64,000 nt of DNA from Lumbricus rubellus (Eukaryota > Annelida > Clitellata > Crassiclitellata > Lumbricidae). The notes under the pieces were generated by a model. That model made no database searches and was not told where the DNA came from. It saw nothing but the letters and a program-made list of their open reading frames with translations. The stretch lies in NCBI GenBank assembly GCA_945859605.1, contig OX243828.1, positions 24,243,609-24,307,608 of the forward strand. Direction: 5' to 3'. Shown piece after piece: positions 58,240 to 64,000 of the stretch. Every line of letters begins with the position of its first letter. Positions within the stretch are counted from its first letter, which is position 1. The translations under genes were made by a program, and so were the position numbers.

Positions 58240-58616
58240 GTGAGTTAATAATAATAATAATAATTTTTATAAATCTTGAGGGATCATTGATACTTTGGGT
58301 AAAAAAATGACATAAATAAATCAATCATAATAATTTAATAATAATAATAATAATAATAATGAGATAACAGAGACTATTGGTAATTTTGGAGAGCTGCTTG
58401 TGGTCAACAATGGTTTGTATCACTGAAACTACTGAGGCTTACCAAAATGAACAGTTCTGACAAGTACTGGATACTTAAACTGTGCTACAAATCCAGAGTT
58501 TAGACCTCCTAGACACTCACAAATTCCTTTTCAACAGACACAAAAAGTTAAAAATCTGAATGTATAGAATTAAAATCCTCTGGCCTGTTGTAGTGCTCAT
58601 TTATTTCTCCCTGTAG

Positions 58617-58651
58617 CTACTTCAAAAACTGAAATGCAAAAAAAGTTATAA
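58617..58651 (+). CDS. candidate terminal exon of the RPTP gene
   Basis: After a strong acceptor (ttatttctccctgtag) phase 1 gives TTSKTEMQKKL and a TAA stop. This would end the protein 11 codons after exon 32. Other acceptors (about 59553 and 59579) also reach a stop in frame, so the choice is unproven. Confidence 0.35.
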
Positions 58652-60217
58652 ATTTCACACCTAAGCAGAAAACACAAAACCAAAAACACTACAGCGTGTA
58701 AAACGAAAGAAATCAAAAGGAAACAATCCTTTCGAACAGTTCACGAGTTGTCTGCCATCCTTCTGCGACAAAACACTGGGCAATTCTTGCAACATTATTA
58801 TCATTAATTATTATTATTATTCTTATTATTACAAACCGCATTAACATGTGCGAAGCCATACAAAAATGTGAATCTGAGGTGCAAGACACCCAAGTGCATG
58901 CTAACTTACGTCTCCTAAACACTATGGCTACTACAACAACATCAACTCTAAACTGTTTATACACAACTGTAATTATATACTCTGCAGTTTAAACCGTTGC
59001 AACATGTGTGTGGCGAGTATTGACTGCAACGCAATTCTACAACGTTGTCAATTCTATGCAACTAAGATCCAATGCAACAAACAACCAAATGGCACAACAC
59101 AGTTGCGACAACTTCATTTCTAAAACCTTACTTGATGATCAACAATCGAATACAAGTATTGCATTGCATCGTATCTATGAATTTATATAGCGCCTCAGCA
59201 ATTCAATGATCCTTAAATTTATATGCACAGAAAAATATTTAGTGGCCATTACTGAAAGAATGCCGCATATTTGCTCGCGAAAATCTTCCTCAAAACACAG
59301 ATATAGCAATTGAATGAGAACCACAGTGCTGCCTGTTGTTGTGTACTTACATAGTCTGAATGGCAGCTTCTAACCAGCTAAATCCTTATGGGATAGTAAA
59401 TTATCTGACAAACACTAAGCAGGGTATAAAAAGCTCTTTGTAACCCGTATTGATAAACTGCACCACATTGCATTGCACAGCAGTACCATAGTGCTTAAAA
59501 ACATCTTGGCCATATTCAACTTCGCTGAATTAAGAATAAAACCTGTTTTCAGGTAGCACGTAATTTAATAAATTTCAGCAACAAACGGACAAAATAAATT
59601 TCTGATTAATGAAAATTCATATTCGGTTGATCCTGAACTGCATTTCCAGCATGACTACCAATTCCCAATAATAATTTAAAAAAACTTCAGACAAACACGG
59701 AGCACAGACAAAATACACAAACAATCTCTGAATCTTGAACCTATTAAAAGAGAAATCAATCTCAGTTGTAGCAGAAGTTTAAAGCACTGAAGAACTACAC
59801 AATTAAACTCAAGTGCAAAGTAGTCATGGTCACTATAAATAGACGAGGCTAGTCATGGGTAGCACAACAGTTTCACTCTGTCGCTAAGCTGTCAAGCCCA
59901 GAACCAGCTGGGAGTAACGCATAGTCTTTACCTCGGAGCATATAACAGCATCCCTCGAGGTCAGCACAACTTTGATACGTAACTCAGTAGAAAAACTGTC
60001 CACAGCATCAATCACAAGAAGCCACAGATTATTAGTACCAGTTAGTATTAATCATTGCTTGAATAAAACTGGTATACAAGTTGGTATCATCAGAGTACCG
60101 GTTTATCTGGTATCACCAAATAAACACCGAAGAATTTATCCCTTCGAAAAGAAGGTTCACTAGCAACCTGAGCTCCAAATTATCAAAAAAATACAGCAGG
60201 TCATCAAAGGAGATAAT

Positions 60218-60312
60218 TTTTCGTCAAAAGTCACGTTAAATTTTCGTCAAATGTCACGTTAAATTTTCGTCAAATGTCACGTTCAATTTTCGTCAAATGT
60301 CACGCTAAATTA
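60218..60312. repeat. 23-bp tandem repeat, four units
   Basis: Unit ttttcgtcaaatgtcacgtt plus 3 bp, repeated four times with small changes. Confidence 0.92.
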
Positions 60313-62503
60313 TGCCGAAAACAAAAGGCAGGAATGATTGTAAAAACACAATGAAGGCAATAATATTCATCAACAAAGAAACCCTGTTATGACCATCTGT
60401 TTAAATTAATGCCACACATCTTTTGTCTTGTAGATAATTTGCAAACATTCGCACATGACTAACAATCATCATTGTTCGAGCGAGGCAAGCGAGCGAAGCC
60501 AGTGGCTTCTCTTCAACCGAGCACAGACTCGGTTACAACATATCAGGATATCGGGGACTTAGTCATTTCTACATTGCATGTTTTGTGAGAATATTAGACT
60601 ACGTTGTCCACAAACTCCGGTTTATTTAAGAAACTTTTACTAATATTTAAAGCATTTTTCTCTGGGTTCAAATCTTTCGTCATTTAGAAACTCAGGTTTT
60701 TGCTGTATGCTGTAATTGACATTTTTATCCCTTGTCTTCCTACAAGCTATTATACCGGTAAATGCGAACTATGTGAAAACCCGGTGTAAAATTGTGAACT
60801 GTTACAAATGTAGGTGTTGCTGTACCAACTCCTAAGAGATGTATTCGTAAATATATTGTTTAAACCTGGTGAAAATTAACTGTTGTAACTTAAAACTGAT
60901 GAGTATTCCTGTTTTGAAACAATAAGACCGCAAGTAATTGCGTGACTAATTCTGCATCAATTCTTATACATGTGCTACATAAATATTATGTTGCATTGCA
61001 TTACAACCCAAGAACTGTATATCATGGTTTAATGGGAACAAAGAACTATATATGACACAGCATATTTTGGTAAAGTGTACCCTACACATAACCGTGATAA
61101 CACGTCACATTCGGTTCATTATAATATTCATCCACAGTAATTATTGTCTTACAATTCAATTCTACAAAGACTCTTTGCAACACTGGCAAATAAATAATTC
61201 ATTGATAAAGTCACTTGTTAGTTGTTGGACCAACAAAACATTTTATATATTATTTCTTTCTCAGTTCAATTACTTAATTAATAATTAATTAATTACTTCA
61301 ATTAATTTCATTCAAGTTAAGTTAACTGTGAGAGCTACTAAAAATATTGTGCATTCTACAATTTCAGTTGTGCAGCTATCGAACAAGTTTACTCCAAGTG
61401 TGCTCAGTTTTCAGTTAGAACTATATCTCAAATTCACACAAAAACCTATAAAGCTAATGCTTAAACATTGTAAAGCTACCATGATAACAAACAGTTACTG
61501 AAAATACAACCTGAATTTTAAATTTTACTACCGTTGTGTTGAGAGTTTACTTTACCATCTAGATCAAATGCTTTCTGAATTACTTGAAACTCATTGCATT
61601 ACAACTTACGTTAGCTCATTGTGTTATAATTATTATTTCACAAAATCACCATCAATTTAAGTCTATTCATCATGCTCATTAACAAAACATGAAGATTTAG
61701 AACCTTTGATCAAGCAAATCGATTTTTCCAGTTTTCCAAACAAGACCAGAATTCAAAATCACACAGCATCACTTTATATATACATGTATAACATTATATA
61801 TCACTCTTCCAGCTATCTATTATTATAGTACATATCATTTGCATTAAAATCAACTACAATTGAGGTACAGTGTTCTATCGTCAGTCCAACCCGTTCAAGT
61901 ACAGATAAACGCCGACAATACAGGATTGCTGTACGAAGCCAAGAGAATAGGACGTAAAATTCTAAACATTTCATGAATTGCTACACCAACAATCTTTTGA
62001 ATACACTCCTCTTCAGTGATACTTTATTCATTCCCAAGAAATTCTATGGCTACTGATGATGAGCTCTCTGCCCAAATAAATCGCAGTTTCATTGGCTTCC
62101 ATGCCTCCGTTACTGGCAGGCATCATTTTCACCAACCAAGCTTCCATTTAGGCAAGAATTCGTTTAATCAATCCAGCTTCAAGATCTAGCTTTAATTTCA
62201 GCAATATGATGTTTTCACAAATGCCATTTCTATTGAAGTAAAAATTATTTTCATCAATCCGACTTCTATTTAGCAAGAATTCTTTTCGTCAATCCAACTT
62301 GTATGCCATCAGTGCTAAACCCCATGCAATGGCGAATAATTTAATTCACTAAAACGATAGATTACCAGGTTACCAAAAGTTTGATGCACAGCATGGACCC
62401 AAACTAAGAAAACATTACAACATGGACTGCAATCCTCATCACCTTGCTGCAGCCGTAAAAAGTAGCCCAAAACTTTAATGTGAAGGGGTTAAATATCGCA
62501 CAC

Positions 62504-62835
62504 CAGTGGTTCCCAACCTTATTTGACGTTGGGGCCACTTTTTCTAATTTGGAGGACACGAGGGCCATGTTTTCGTAGTTGAAGGTCATTAGGGAGCCAC
62601 AAGGCTAATATTTAATCAACCAAAAGCATTTAAATCGTTATAATTGAATCAAAATAGAATGTTTGATGTTATTTATGGATGTCAAAATAAAATAATCTGT
62701 AATGGATAATAATTCTGAGTTCTATCCTGTCCAAATTGTCAATTTTTTCATATATTTTTGTTAATTCTTTGAGAGTCGAGGGCCACATTTTGAGGCCCGG
62801 CGGGCCACTATTGGCCCACGGGTTGGGAACCACTG
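62504..62835. mobile_element. hAT-like MITE with CAGTGGTTCCCAACC ends
   Basis: 332 bp, starting CAGTGGTTCCCAACC and ending GGTTGGGAACCACTG, the end type of hAT-Charlie-like elements. The flanks tcgcacac and tcgtacat agree at six of eight bases. Confidence 0.85.
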
Positions 62836-63066
62836 TCGTACATGATCGACAAACCAAAGATGACTGGAAAACTAAAATCCATTAATCAGTGCTCGTAAAA
62901 GACACAAATATAAATCTGCAGAACAAAATGGCAAAAATTCCGAAATCTGTCCCAAAAACTGTGTGTGGCGAAAAGAAAAGAAAAACTTTCGACGCTAAAG
63001 TTTAAAGAAATTCTCGTTAAAATCCTTCGAAACAATTCAGTCGATTTCAAGTCGTCGCAAACGACG

Positions 63067-63234
63067 CTACAGACCGTTCGTCGAAATGTTACAATAGTCC
63101 GTCGTCGTAAGCCGCTGAACGGCACAGTTAACCGCCTCGGCGACATTTTCAAACACTGGTACCCTGTCACGATTCGCTAAATCGGCCAAATACGTTCGTG
63201 CTCGGTTGTAGTCGGCGACGGCATTTTGCGAAAG
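63067..63234 (-). CDS. terminal exon of a convergent gene, possibly nucleoside 2-deoxyribosyltransferase-like
   Basis: On the minus strand an acceptor (atttttttacag) is followed by 55 codons and a stop: LSQNAVADYNRARTYLADLA, then RVPVFENVAEAVNCAVQRL. It enters phase 0, matching the exon at 63867-63950. The D-x-N-x-x-R-x-Y-L-x-D-L-A and PVF..V.EAV pattern resembles, from memory, the C-terminal part of nucleoside 2-deoxyribosyltransferase-like proteins. The family call is tentative; the exon call is firmer. Confidence 0.7.
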   Translation of the reverse strand, partial: LSQNAVADYNRARTYLADLANRDRVPVFENVAEAVNCAVQRLTTTDYCNISTNGL

Positions 63235-63866
63235 CTGTAAAAAAATATGAGAAAAGATCTTGTAAAGACTAACAAAATAGTAATAATTATGGTAATCCAT
63301 TCACTTCTTGTAGCTCAAGTATTCATTAGTTCATTCCGGGAAGTTGTTTAAATGTATAGTGCCTTTGGTGGTACATACTCAGAAGCAATCATGATTCAAG
63401 TAAACAGACTTTAATAAGAGATTTATAGAACCAGGTTGGGATCAGTCAGATTTTAGAAAGCAACTCCAATGGGACATCATTCAAGATGGAAATCTGGTGG
63501 GCCTACAACAGAGAAAGCTTAGCGATGCCTAGTAGCCATAGTTGATAGATGATGATGACGACGATGATGACTAAAATTTATACGGCACTGTAAAACAGCC
63601 ACGCAGTTACAAGGCCCCTTACTGTCACCCTACAGAAGTGTAAGTCCTAGAGAACAAACACATCTTAATTCGATATTTGAAAAGTCAATAACAAACAAGT
63701 GTTAAGAAATCTACAGCGTCATCAGAACAAACCCCACTTAGTTCATTTTTTAAAACCAGTAATCATTAATGTTCAAGCCAGGTCAACTGTGCTAGTCTAT
63801 GTCTCACACAGCCTGAATGAAAGTTGCAGAATAAGTCTCCTAAGATGCTAGTCTGAATTTACCGAC

Positions 63867-63950
63867 CTTTTCATTGTCGATGTGAATTCCATGTTTTAAG
63901 TCCTGAATGCAGAGGACTATATTACAACCCTGACCAATGAAATGACCAGC
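63867..63950 (-). CDS. penultimate exon of the convergent gene
   Basis: On the minus strand, acceptor gttttttag, then 28 codons reading AGHFIGQGCNIVLCIQDLKH and GIHIDNEK, with donor gtcggt. Phase 0/0, joining directly to LSQNAV. The IGxGxxxVLCIQDL segment would be a core beta strand of a Rossmann-like fold. Earlier exons lie right of the window. Confidence 0.65.
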
Positions 63951-64000
63951 CTAAAAAACACAACAATAGCAGCACATCAGAACCCGGTCATACTTTGTTC

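Larger units (their letters stand above)
58240..63066. other. 3' region between convergent genes
   Basis: AT-rich sequence with AAT microsatellites (58242-58262 and 58337-58361), possible polyadenylation signals (aataaa near 59537 and 60063), a 23-bp tandem repeat, a degenerate tccagcttc repeat near 62085-62300 and a hAT-like MITE. It must contain the phosphatase 3' end and may contain the 3'UTR of the minus-strand gene. No exon beyond the candidate at 58617 is proposed. Confidence 0.5.

Noticed and set aside
1..64000. CRISPR arrays, operons or prokaryotic defence systems
   Set aside because: Tandem repeats here lack unique equal-length spacers and cas genes, and the DNA is clearly intron-bearing metazoan sequence.

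Overview
This is eukaryotic, metazoan genomic DNA: short exons with GT-AG borders separated by long, repeat-filled introns. No prokaryotic or viral genome organisation is seen. tRNA-derived SINEs, hAT-like MITEs, LINE 3' ends and a very frequent TAGGCCTA/GTAGCCTAC word point to a marine invertebrate, possibly a deuterostome such as an echinoderm. That placement is inference; no species marker was found.

The backbone is one gene on the + strand, from an ATG at 10887 to at least 58239. I reconstructed 32 coding exons by hand. Reading phase matches at every junction and gives about 1606 residues. The product is a class R3 (PTPRB/PTPRJ/PTPRQ/Ptp10D-like) receptor protein tyrosine phosphatase: split signal peptide, about nine fibronectin type III units (mostly phase-1 flanked), a membrane-proximal region with a GC-AG intron, one transmembrane helix, a basic juxtamembrane segment, one complete PTP domain (WPD loop, [11 protein letters not shown]-loop, QTE loop) and a tail with a YQN motif. 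The last few codons are not certain.

Around it, an isolated exon at 2742-2829 (+) encodes the same PTP segment as the exon at 55913-56003, suggesting a tandem R3 paralogue whose 3' end lies upstream. At the right edge two phase-matched exons on the minus strand (63950-63867 and 63234-63067) form the C-terminus of a convergent gene, perhaps nucleoside 2-deoxyribosyltransferase-like.

The introns hold most of the other structure. The largest (15544-25111) contains a three-level nest: a LINE fragment split by a hAT-like element with an 8-bp target duplication, which is split by a young LTR retrotransposon (19232-24074) with equal-length LTRs and a 5-bp duplication. The LTR element carries Gag (SCAN-related capsid, CCHC knuckle) and protease but no RT or integrase, and has an in-frame TAG inside gag. 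Other introns hold a mariner-like relic, several MITE families with exact 8-bp duplications, two unusual inverted-repeat elements with subterminal repeat arrays, two tRNA-SINE families, LINE 3' ends whose tails match the SINE tail, and many micro- and minisatellites, including an approximately 35-bp satellite between the exons that split the catalytic P-loop. From 58240 to 63066 there is UTR, intron or intergenic sequence with no convincing gene.
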